A DNA stretch of 64,000 bases. Origin: Cavia porcellus (Eukaryota > Chordata > Mammalia > Rodentia > Caviidae). The notes beneath the pieces were generated by a model. That model saw nothing but the letters and a program-made list of their open reading frames with translations, did no database searches and was not told the DNA's origin. The DNA lies in assembly GCF_034190915.1 (NCBI RefSeq), contig NW_026947545.1:2666001-2730000 (forward strand), read 5' to 3'. The position numbers and the translations under genes were made by a program. Position 1 is the first letter of the stretch; each line of letters begins with the position of its first letter. Below, one piece after another: positions 25,901 through 37,958 of this stretch.

Positions 25901-28900
25901 TGCTGTGAATCGGAGGGCCTGAATTAAGATAGGCAGTGAGTGGCAATGTAGATTGTAGAAAAGCACCACAGGGTGGTCAGCATGGGGAGGTCAGGAAACA
26001 TGCAGTGGCAATGTTGGATAGCTTTCTGAAAAACATTCCGGGTTGGTGCGCATTGTAAGGGATTCTAACAGGCCATTCACTAGTAGGAGTGAGAAAAACA
26101 TCACGACGGGGTGTGAATTGGAGGGCCTGAATCAGGGTAGCAGTGAGTGGCAATGTAGGATGGAGAAAAGCAGCAAAGGGTGGTCATCATGTGGAGGTCA
26201 GGACACATGTAGTGGCAAAGTAGGATAGTTTTCTGAAAAACATCACGGGGAGGTGCCCATTGTAAGGCTTTCTAACAGGCCATTCACTAGTAGGAGTGTG
26301 AAATACATCATGGTGTGGTGTGAATCGGAGGGCATGAATCAAGTTAGACAGTGAGTGGCAATGTAAAATGGAGAAAAGCACCACAGTGTGGTCAGCATGG
26401 GGAGGTCAGGAAACATTCAGTGTCAATGTAGGATAGGTTTCTGATAAACATCTCTGGGTGGTGCGCATTGTAAGGGTTTCTAACAGGCCATTCATTAGTA
26501 GGAGTGAGAAAAACATCACGTGGTACTGTGAATCTGTGGGCCTGAATGAGGATAGGCAGTGAGGGGCAACATAACATGGAGAAAATCACCACGGTGTGGT
26601 CAGCATGGGGAAGTCAGGAAACATGCAGTGGCAATACAGGATCGGTTTCTGAAATACATCGCTGGGTTGCGCGCATTGTAAAGGTATCTAACAGGCCATT
26701 CACTAGTAGGAGTGTGAAATACATCATGGTGTGGTGTGAATCGGGTGGCATGAATCAAGTTAGACAGTGAGTGGCAATGTAGAATGGAGAGAAGAACCAC
26801 GGGTTGGTGAGCATGGCAAAGTCAGGAAACATGCAATGGCAATGTAGGATAGGTTTCTGAAAAACATCGCGGGGTTGTGCGCATTGTCAGTGTTTGTAGC
26901 AGGCCATTCACTAGTACGAGTGACAAAATCATCACGGGGTGGTGTGAATCGGAAAGCCTGAATCAGGATAGGCAGTGGGTGGCAATGTAGGATGGAGAAA
27001 AGCACCACGGGGTGGTCAGCATGGGGAGGTCAGGACACATGCAGTGGCAAAGTAGGATAGTTCTCTGAAAAACATCCTGGGGTGGTGCCCATTGTAAGAC
27101 TTTCTAACAGGCCATTCACTAGAAGGAGTGAGAAAAACATCACAGGGTGGTGTGAATCGGAGGGCCTGAATTAGGATAGGCAGTGAGTGGCAATGTAAAA
27201 TGGAGAAAAGCACCACGGTCTGGTCAGCATGGGGAGGTCAGGAAACATGCAGTGGCAAAGTAGGATAGGTTTCTGAAAAAAACATCTTTGTGTTGCGCAT
27301 TGTAATGCTTTCTAACAGGCCATTCACTAGTAGGAGTGATAAAAACCACGGGGTGGTGTGAATCGGAGGGCCTGATTTAGGATAGGCAGTTAGTGGCAAT
27401 GTAACATGGAGAAAACCACCACGGGTTGGTCAGCATGAGGACGTCAGAAAACATCCAGTGGCAAAGTAGGATAGTTTTCTGAAAAACATCACGGGGTGGT
27501 GCCCAATGTAAGGCTTTCTAACAGGCCATTCACTAGTAGGAGTAAGAAAAACATCACACGGTGGTGTGAATGGGAGGCCCTTAATTAGGATAGGCAGTGA
27601 GTGGCAATGTAGGATGGAGAAAAGCACCACGGGGTGGTCAGGATGGGGAGGTCAGGAAACATGCAGTGGCAATGCAGGATCCGTTTCTAAAAAACATCGC
27701 GGTGTTGGGCGCATTGTAAAGGTATCTAACAGGCCATTCCCTGGTAGGAGTGAGAAATACATCACGGGAAGGTGTGAATCTGAAGACCTGAATCATAGTA
27801 GGCAGTGAGTGGCAATGTAGGATGGAGAAAAGCACCACGGCACGGTCATCATGGGGAGGTCAGGACACATGCAGTGGCAATGTAGGATAGGTTTCTGAAA
27901 AACATCGCGGCGTAGTGCGCATGGGAAGGGTTTCTAACAGGCCATTTACTAGTAGGAGTGAGAAATACATCATGGTGTGGTGTGAATTGGAGGGCCTGAA
28001 TCAAGTTTGACAGTGAGTGGCAATGTAGGATGGAGAAAAGCCCCACGGGTTGGTGAGCATGGAGAGGTCAGGAAACATGCATTGTCAAAGTATGAAAGGT
28101 TTCTGAAAACTGTCGCGGGATTGTGCGCATTGTAAGGGTTTGTAGCAGGCCCTTCACTAGTAGGAGTGAGAAAAACATCACGTGGTGGTGTGAATGGGAG
28201 TGGCTGAATTAGGATTGGCAGTGAGAGGCAATGAAGAATGGAGAAAAGCACCACGGGTTGGTCAACATGGGGAGGTCAGGAAACATGTAATGGCAATGTA
28301 GGGTAGGTTTCTGAAAAACATCGCGGGGTGGTGCACATTGTAAGGCTTTCTAACAACCATTCACAAGTAGGAGTGAAAAAAACATCACAGTGTGGTGTGA
28401 ATTAGAGGGCCTGAATCAGGATAGGCATTGAGTGGCAATGTAGGATGGAGAAAAGCAGCAAAGGGTGGTCATCATGGGGAGGTCAGGACACATGCAGTGG
28501 CAAAGTAGGATAGTTTTCTGAAAAACATCACGGGGTGGTGCCCATTGTGAGGCACTCTAACAGGCCATTCACTAGTAGGAGTGAGAAAAACATCACGGGT
28601 TGGTGTGAATCCGAGGGCCTGAGTTAGGATAGGCAATGAGTGGCAATGTAGGATGGAGAAAAGCACCACAGGGTGGTCCGCATGGGGAGGTCAGGAAACA
28701 TGCAATGGCAATGCAGGATAGTTTCCTGAAAACATCACGGGGTCGTGCGGATTTTAAGGGTTTCTAACAGGCCATTCAATAGTAGGAGTGAGAAAAATAT
28801 CACGGGGTGGTTTGAATCAGATGTTCTGAATTAGGATATACAGTGAGTGGCAATGTAGGATGGAGAAAAGCAGTACGGGGTTGTCAGCATGGGGAGGTCA

Positions 28901-30463
28901 GGAAACATGCAGTGGCAATGTAGGATAGGTTTTTGAAAAACATCGCTGGTTGTGTGCATTGTAAGGCTTTCTAACAGGCGATTCACTAGTAGGAGTGAGA
29001 AAAACATCACAGGGTGGTGTGAATCGTAGGGTCTGAATTAGGATAGGCAGTGAGTGGCAATATAAAATGGAGAAAAGCACCACGGTGTGGTCAGCATGGG
29101 GAGGTCAGGAAACATGCAGTGGCAATGTAGGAAATGTTTCTGAAAAACATCATGGGGTGGAGCGCCTTTTAAGGGTATCTAACCGGCCATTCCCTGGTAG
29201 GAGTGAGAAATACATCACGGGAAGGTGTGAATCGCAAGGCCTGAATCAGAATAGGTAGTGAGTGGCAATGTAAGATGGAGAAAAGCACCACGGCACGGTC
29301 ATCATGGGGAGGTCAGGACACATGCAGGGGCAATGTAGGATAGGTTTCTGAAAAACATCGCGGCGTAGTGCGCATGGTAAGGGTTTCTAACAGGCCATTT
29401 ACTAGTAGGAGTGAGAAATACATCATGGTGTTGTGTGAATAGAGGGCCTGAATCAAGTTTGACAGTGAGTGGCAATGTAGGATGGAGAAAAGCCCCACGG
29501 GTTGGTGAGCATGGGAGCTCAGGAAACATGCATTGTCAATGTACGAAAGGTTTCTGAAAAACGTCGCGGGGTTGTGCGCATTGTAAGTGTTTGTGGCAGG
29601 CCCTTCAGTAGTAGGAGTGAGAAAAACATCCCGTGGTGGTGTGAATCGGAGGTGCTGAATTAGGATTGGCAGTGAGTTGCAATATAAAATGTAGAAAAGC
29701 ACCACAGTGTGGTCAGCATGGGGAGGTCAGGAAACATGCATTGTCAATGTACGAAAGGTTTCTGAAAAACGTCGCGGGGTTGTGCGCATTGTAAGTGTTT
29801 GTAGCAGGCCCTTCACTAGTAGGAGTGAGAAAAACATCCCATGGTGGTGTGAATCGGAGGGGCTGAATTAGGATTGGCAGTGAGTGGCAATGAAGAAAGG
29901 AGAAAAACACCCGGGTTGGTCAACATGGGGAGGTCAGGAAACATGTAATGGCAATGTAGAGTAGGTTTCTGAAAAACATCGCGGGGTGGTACACATTGTA
30001 AGGCTTTCTAACCAGCCATTCGTAAGTAGGAGTGAAAAAAAACATCACAGGGTGGTGTGAATCAGAGGGTCTGAATGAGGATAGGCTGTAAGTGGCAATG
30101 TAGGATGGAGAAAAGCACCAAGGGTTTGTCAGCATGGGGAAGAAAGGAAACATGCAGTGGCAATGTAGAATACGTTTCTGATAAGCATCACTGGGTGGTG
30201 TGCATTGTAACTGTTTCTAACAGGCCATTCACTATTAGGAGTGAGAACAACATCACGCGGTGGTGTGAATTGGAGGGCCTGAATCAGGATAGGCTTTGAG
30301 TGGCAATGTAGGATGGAGAAAAGCAGCAAAGGGTGGTCATCATGGGGAGGTCAGGACACATGCAGTGGCAAAGTAGGATAGTTTTCTGAAAAACATCACG
30401 GTGTGGTGCGGATTTTAAGGGTTTCTAACATGCCATTCACTAATAGGAGTGAGAAAAACATCA
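22975..30463 (+). repeat. Full 36-monomer HOR, copy 2 (7489 bp)
   Basis: Colinear with copy 1. The A-run at 25,599 is 24 nt; without it the unit is 7465 bp, one less than copy 1. The missing base is in gtgaatagaggg near 29,437, where copies 1 and 3 have gtgaattagaggg. It keeps the copy-1 form of the first ~900 bp (tctaaaaaaaatcgcgg, cacctcggggtgttc). No gene seen. Confidence 0.95.
25599..25622 (+). repeat. A-run, 24 nt (HOR copy 2)
   Basis: Allelic position to 18,105 and 33,088; 4 nt shorter than copy 1. Confidence 0.95.
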
Positions 30464-33087
30464 GGGCGTGGTTTGAATCAGATGTTTTAATTAGGATAGG
30501 CAGTGAGTGGCTATGTAGGATGGAGAATAACACCATAGGGTGGTCAGCATGAGGAAGTCAGGAAACATGCAATGGCAATGTAGGGTAGGTTTCTGAAAAA
30601 ATCACGGGGTGGTGCGGATTTTAAGGGTTTCTAACAGGCCATTCACTAGTAGGAGTGAGAAAAACATCAGTGGGTGGTTTGAATCAGATGTTCTAATTAG
30701 GATAGGCAGTGAGTGGCTATGTAGGATGGAGAAAAGCACCGCGGGGTGGTCATCATGGAGAGGTCAGGACACATGCAGTGGCAATGTAGGATAGGTTTCT
30801 GAAAAACATCGCGGGGTGGTGCGCATTGTAAGTGTTTCTAACAGGCTTTTCACTAGTAGGAGTGAGAAAAACATCACAGGGTGGTATGAATCGGAGGGCC
30901 TAAATTATGATAGGCAGTGAGTGGCAACGTAGCATGGAGAAAAGCACACGGGGTAGTCACCATGGGGAGGACAGGAAACATGCAGTGGCAATGTAGGATA
31001 GTTTTCTGAAAAACATCACGGGGTGCTGGGCATTGTAAGGGTTTCTAACAGGCCTTTCACTAGTAGGAGTGAGAAAAACATCACGGGGTGGTGTGAATTA
31101 GATGTTCTGAATTAGGATAGGCAGTGAGTGGCAATGTAGGATGGAGAAAAGCACCACGGGGTTGTCAGCATGGGGAGGTCAGGAAACATGCAGTGGCAAT
31201 GTAGGATAGGTTTCTGAAAAAAACAGCGGGGTGGTGCGCATTGTAAGGGTTTCTAACAGGCCATTCACTAGTAGGAGTGAGAAAAACATTACGGGGTTGT
31301 TTGAATCAGATGTTCTGAATTAGGATATACAGGGAGTGGCAATGTAGGATGGAGAAAAGCACCACGGGGTTGTCAGCATGGGGAGGTCAGGAAACATGCA
31401 GTGGCAATGTAGGATAGGTTTCTGAAAAACATCACTGGTTGTGTGCATTGTAAGGCTTTCTAACAGGCCATTCACTAGTAGGAGTGAGAAAAACATCACA
31501 GGGTGGTGTGAATCGTAGGGCCTGAATTAGGATAGGCAGTGAGTGGCAATATAAAATGGAGAAAAGCACCACGGTGTGGTCAGCATGGGGAGGTCAGGAA
31601 ACATGCCGTGGCAATGTAGGAAAGGTTTCTGAAAAACATCACCTGGTGGTGCGCCTTGTAAGGGTATCTAACAAGCCATTCCCTGGTAGGAGTGAGAAAT
31701 ACATCACGGGAAGGTGTGAGTCGGAAGGCCTGAATCAGAATAGGCAGTGAGTGGCAATGTAGGATGGAGAAAAGCACCACGGCACGGTCATCATTGGGAA
31801 GTCAGGACACATGCAGTGGAAATGTAGGATAGGTTTCTGAAAAACATCACGGCGTAGTGCGCATGGTACGGGTTTCTAACAGGCCATTTTCTAGTAGGAG
31901 TGAGAAATATATCATGGTGTGGTGTGAATTGGAGGGCCTGAATCAAGTTTGACTGTGAGTGGCAATGTAGGTTGGAGAAAAGCTCCACGGGTTGGTGAGC
32001 ATGGGAAAGTCAGGAAACATGCAATGTCAATGTACGATAGGTTTCTGAAAAACGTCGCGGGATTGTGCGCATTGTAAGGGTTTGTAGCAGGCCCTTAACT
32101 AGTAGGAGTGAGAAAAAACATCACGTGGTGGTGTGAATCGGAGTGGCTGAATTAGGATTGGCAGTGAGTGGCAATGAAGAATGGAGAAAAGCACAACGGT
32201 TTGGTCAACATGGGGAGGTCAGGAAACATGTAATGGCAATGTAGGGTATGTTTCTGAAAAACATCGCGGGGTGGTGCACATTGTAAGGCTTTCTAACACG
32301 CCATTCACAAGTACGAGTGAAAAAAACATCACAGGGTGGTGTGAATCAGAGGGTCTGAATTAGGATAGGCTGTGAGTGGCAATGTAGGATGGAGAAAAGC
32401 ACCACGGGTTTGTCAGCATGGGGAGGCAAGGAAACATGCAGTGGCAATGTAGAATAGGTTTCTGATAAGCATCACTTGGTGGTGCGCATTTAAGGGTTTC
32501 TAACAGGCCATTCACTAGTAGGGGTGAGAACAACATCACGTGGTAGTGTGAATTGGAGGGCCTGAATCAGGATAGGCAGTGAGTGGCAATGTAGGATGGA
32601 GAAAACCACCAAAGGGTGGTCATCATGGGGAGGTCAGGACACATGCAGTGGCAAAGTAGGATAGTTTTCTGAAAAACATCACGGGGTGGTGCCCATTGTA
32701 AGGCTTTCTAACAGGCCATTCACTAATAGGAGTGAGAAAATCATCACGGGGTGGTGAGAATGGGAGAGGCTGAATTAGGATAGGCAGTTTATGGCAATGA
32801 AGAATGGAGAAAAGCACCATGGGTTGGTCAACATGGGGAGGAAAGGAAACATGCAATGGCAATGTAGGATAGGTTTCTGAAAAACATCGCTGGGTGGTGC
32901 TCATTGCAAGGCTTTCTAAAAAGCCATTCAGAAGTAGGAGTGAAAAAAACATCAAGAGGTGGTGTGAATCGGAGAGCCTGAATTAGGGTAGGCAGTGAGT
33001 GGCAATGTAGGGTGGAGAAAATCACCACAGGGTGGTCAGCATAGGGAGGTAAGAAAACATGCCCTGGCAATGTAGGATAGGTTTCTG

Positions 33088-33118
<31 letters not shown>

Positions 33119-36100
33119 CCGGGTGGTGCGATTGTAAGTGTTTCTAACAGGCCATTCACTAGTAGGAGTGAGAAAAACATCACGGGGTGGTGTGAATCGG
33201 AGGGCCTGAATTAGGATATGCAGTGAGTGGCAATGTAGGATGGAGAAAAGCACCACAGGGTGGTCAGCATGGGGAGGTCAGGAAACATGCAGTGGCAATG
33301 TAGGATAGTTTTCTGAAAAACATCACAGGGTGGTGCGCATTGTAAGGGTTTCTAACAGGCCATTCACTGGTAGGATTGAGAAAAACATCACGGGGTGCTG
33401 TGAATCGGAGGGCCTGAATTAAGATAGGCAGTGAGTGGCAATGTAGATTGTAGAAAAGCACCACAGGGTGGTCAGCATGGGGAGGTCAGGAAACATGCAG
33501 TGGCAATGTTGGATAGCTTTCTGAAAAACATTCCGGGTTGGTGCGCATTGTAAGGGATTCTAACAGGCCATTCACTAGTAGGAGTGAGAAAAACATCACG
33601 ACGGGGTGTGAATTGGAGGGCCTGAATCAGGGTAGCAGTGAGTGGCAATGTAGGATGGAGAAAAGCAGCAAAGGGTGGTCATCATGTGGAGGTCAGGACA
33701 CATGTAGTGGCAAAGTAGGATAGTTTTCTGAAAAACATCACGGGGAGGTGCCCATTGTAAGGCTTTCTAACAGGCCATTCACTAGTAGGAGTGTGAAATA
33801 CATCATGGTGTGGTGTGAATCGGAGGGCATGAATCAAGTTAGACAGTGAGTGGCAATGTAAAATGGAGAAAAGCACCACAGTGTGGTCAGCATGGGGAGG
33901 TCAGGAAACATTCAGTGTCAATGTAGGATAGGTTTCTGATAAACATCTCTGGGTGGTGCGCATTGTAAGTGTTTCTAACAGGCCATTCATTAGTAGGAGT
34001 GAGAAAAACATCACGTGGTACTGTGAATCTGTGGGCCTGAATGAGGATAGGCAGTGAGTGGCAACATAACATGGAGAAAATCACCACGGTGTGGTCAGCA
34101 TGGGGAAGTCAGGAAACATGCAGTGGCAATGCAGGATCGGTTTCTGAAATACATCGCTGGGTTGCGCGCATTGTAAAGGTATCTAACAGGCCATTCACTA
34201 GTAGGAGTGTGAAATACATCATGGTGTGGTGTGAATCGGGTGGCATGAATCAAGTTAGACAGTGAGTGGCAATGTAGAATGGAGAAAAGAACCACGGGTT
34301 GGTGAGCATGGCAAAGTCAGGAAACATGCAATGGCAATGTAGGATAGGTTTCTGAAAAACATCGCGGGGTTGTGCGCATTGTCAGTGTTTGTAGCAGGCC
34401 ATTCACTAGTACGAGTGACAAAATCATCACGGGGTGGTGTGAATCGGAAAGCCTGAATCAGGATAGGCAGTGGGTGGCAATGTAGGATGGAGAAAAGCAC
34501 CACGGGGTGGTCAGCATGGGGAGGTCAGGACACATGCAGTGGCAAAGTAGGATAGTTCTCTGAAAAACATCCTGGGGTGGTGCCCATTGTAAGACTTTCT
34601 AACAGGCCATTCACTAGAAGGAGTGAGAAAAACATCACAGGGTGGTGTGAATCGGAGGGCCTGAATTAGGATAGGCAGTGAGTGGCAATGTAAAATGGAC
34701 AAAAGCACCACGGTCTGGTCAGCATGGGGAGGTCAGGAAACATGCAGTGGCAAAGTAGGATAGGTTTCTGAAAAAAACATCTTTGTGTTGCGCATTGTAA
34801 TGCTTTCTAACAGGCCATTCACTAGTAGGAGTGATAAAAACCACGGGGTGGTGTGAATCGGAGGGCCTGATTTAGGATAGGCAGTTAGTGGCAATGTAAC
34901 ATGGAGAAAACCACCACGGGTTGGTCAGCATGAGGACGTCAGAAAACATCCAGTGGCAAAGTAGGATAGTTTTCTGAAAAACATCACGGGGTGGTGCCCA
35001 ATGTAAGGCTTTCTAACAGGCCATTCACTAGTAGGAGTAAGAAAAACATCACACGGTGGTGTGAATGGGAGGCCCTTAATTAGGATAGGCAGTGAGTGGC
35101 AATGTAGGATGGAGAAAAGCACCACGGGGTGGTCAGGATGGGGAGGTCAGGAAACATGCAGTGGCAATGCAGGATCCGTTTCTAAAAAACATCGCGGTGT
35201 TGGGCGCATTGTAAAGGTATCTAACAGGCCATTCCCTGGTAGGAGTGAGAAATACATCACGGGAAGGTGTGAATCTGAAGACCTGAATCATAGTAGGCAG
35301 TGAGTGGCAATGTAGGATGGAGAAAAGCACCACGGCACGGTCATCATGGGGAGGTCAGGACACATGCAGTGGCAATGTAGGATAGGTTTCTGAAAAACAT
35401 CGCGGCGTAGTGCGCATGGGAAGGGTTTCTAACAGGCCATTTACTAGTAGGAGTGAGAAATACATCATGGTGTGGTGTGAATTGGAGGGCCTGAATCAAG
35501 TTTGACAGTGAGTGGCAATGTAGGATGGAGAAAAGCCCCACGGGTTGGTGAGCATGGAGAGGTCAGGAAACATGCATTGTCAAAGTATGAAAGGTTTCTG
35601 AAAACTGTCGCGGGATTGTGCGCATTGTAAGGGTTTGTAGCAGGCCCTTCACTAGTAGGAGTGAGAAAAACATCACGTGGTGGTGTGAATGGGAGTGGCT
35701 GAATTAGGATTGGCAGTGAGAGGCAATGAAGAATGGAGAAAAGCACCACGGGTTGGTCAACATGGGGAGGTCAGGAAACATGTAATGGCAATGTAGGGTA
35801 GGTTTCTGAAAAACATCGCGGGGTGGTGCACATTGTAAGGCTTTCTAACAACCATTCACAAGTAGGAGTGAAAAAAACATCACAGTGTGGTGTGAATTAG
35901 AGGGCCTGAATCAGGATAGGCATTGAGTGGCAATGTAGGATGGAGAAAAGCAGCAAAGGGTGGTCATCATGGGGAGGTCAGGACACATGCAGTGGCAAAG
36001 TAGGATAGTTTTCTGAAAAACATCACGGGGTGGTGCCCATTGTGAGGCACTCTAACAGGCCATTCACTAGTAGGAGTGAGAAAAACATCACGGGTTGGTG

Positions 36101-37958
36101 TGAATCCGAGGGCCTGAGTTAGGATAGGCAATGAGTGGCAATGTAGGATGGAGAAAAGCACCACAGGGTGGTCCGCATGGGGAGGTCAGGAAACATGCAA
36201 TGGCAATGCAGGATAGTTTCCTGAAAACATCACGGGGTCGTGCGGATTTTAAGGGTTTCTAACAGGCCATTCAATAGTAGGAGTGAGAAAAATATCACGG
36301 GGTGGTTTGAATCAGATGTTCTGAATTAGGATATACAGTGAGTGGCAATGTAGGATGGAGAAAAGCAGTACGGGGTTGTCAGCATGGGGAGGTCAGGAAA
36401 CATGCAGTGGCAATGTAGGATAGGTTTTTGAAAAACATCGCTGGTTGTGTGCATTGTAAGGCTTTCTAACAGGCGATTCACTAGTAGGAGTGAGAAAAAC
36501 ATCACAGGGTGGTGTGAATCGTAGGGTCTGAATTAGGATAGGCAGTGAGTGGCAATATAAAATGGAGAAAAGCACCACGGTGTGGTCAGCATGGGGAGGT
36601 CAGGAAACATGCAGTGGCAATGTAGGAAATGTTTCTGAAAAACATCATGGGGTGGAGCGCCTTTTAAGGGTATCTAACCGGCCATTCCCTGGTAGGAGTG
36701 AGAAATACATCACGGGAAGGTGTGAATCGCAAGGCCTGAATCAGAATAGGTAGTGAGTGGCAATGTAAGATGGAGAAAAGCACCACGGCACGGTCATCAT
36801 GGGGAGGTCAGGACACATGCAGGGGCAATGTAGGATAGGTTTCTGAAAAACATCGCGGCGTAGTGCGCATGGTAAGGGTTTCTAACAGGCCATTTACTAG
36901 TAGGAGTGAGAAATACATCATGGTGTTGTGTGAATTAGAGGGCCTGAATCAAGTTTGACAGTGAGTGGCAATGTAGGATGGAGAAAAGCCCCACGGGTTG
37001 GTGAGCATGGGAGCTCAGGAAACATGCATTGTCATTGTACGAAAGGTTTCTGAAAAACATCGCGGGGTTGTGCGCATTGTAAGTGTTTGTGGCAGGCCCT
37101 TCAGTAGTAGGAGTGAGAAAAACATCCCGTGGTGGTGTGAATCGGAGGGGCTGAATTAGGATTGGCAGTGAGTTGCAATATAAAATGTAGAAAAGCACCA
37201 CAGTGTGGTCAGCATGGGGAGGTCAGGAAACATGCATTGTCAATGTACGAAAGGTTTCTGAAAAACGTCGCGGGGTTGTGCGCATTGTAAGTGTTTGTAG
37301 CAGGCCCTTCACTAGTAGGAGTGAGAAAAACATCCCATGGTGGTGTGAATCGGAGGGGCTGAATTAGGATTGGCAGTGAGTGGCAATGAAGAAAGGAGAA
37401 AAACACCCGGGTTGGTCAACATGGGGAGGTCAGGAAACATGTAATGGCAATGTAGAGTAGGTTTCTGAAAAACATCGCGGGGTGGTGCACATTGTAAGGC
37501 TTTCTAACCAGCCATTCGTAAGTAGTAGTGAAAAAAACATCACAGGGTGGTGTGAATCAGAGGGTCTGAATGAGGATAGGCTGTAAGTGGCAATGTAGGA
37601 TGGAGAAAAGCACCAAGGGTTTGTCAGCATGGGGAAGAAAGGAAACATGCAGTGGCAATGTAGAATACGTTTCTGATAAGCATCACTGGGTGGTGTGCAT
37701 TGTAACTGTTTCTAACAGGCCATTCACTATTAGGAGTGAGAACAACATCACGCGGTGGTGTGAATTGGAGGGCCTGAATCAGGATAGGCTTTGAGTGGCA
37801 ATGTAGGATGGAGAAAAGCAGCAAAGGGTGGTCATCATGGGGAGGTCAGGACACATGCAGTGGCAAAGTAGGATAGTTTTCTGAAAAACATCACGGTGTG
37901 GTGCGGATTTTAAGGGTTTCTAACATGCCATTCACTAATGGGAGTGAGAAAAACATCA
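30464..37958 (+). repeat. Full 36-monomer HOR, copy 3 (7495 bp), mosaic head
   Basis: Colinear with copies 1 and 2 over its whole length. The A-run at 33,088 is 30 nt; without it the unit is 7465 bp. A one-base-shorter A tract near 37,531 balances the base copy 2 lost elsewhere. About 30,755-31,470 carries a dense cluster of differences from copies 1 and 2 that mostly match the next repeat at 38,250-38,965, while sequence on both sides returns to near-identity with copy 2. No gene seen. Confidence 0.95.
33088..33117 (+). repeat. A-run, 30 nt (HOR copy 3)
   Basis: Longest homopolymer I found in the window; the equivalent run is 24 nt in the copy before it. Confidence 0.95.

Noticed and set aside
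2272..33117. A-runs as poly-A tails of retrotransposons
   Set aside because: The runs replace the A5 tract of a normal monomer. Flanks are continuous satellite with no element body and no target-site duplication.
32828..33256. About 142-codon minus-strand frame with a run of phenylalanines
   Set aside because: The phenylalanine stretch is the reverse complement of the A-run; the equivalent frame breaks or changes length in the other HOR copies with run length.
15481..37958. Assembly duplication as the explanation of the three HOR copies
   Set aside because: Not excluded, but each copy has private substitutions, a different A-run length and, in copy 3, a mosaic tract, which a simple assembly duplication would not create.
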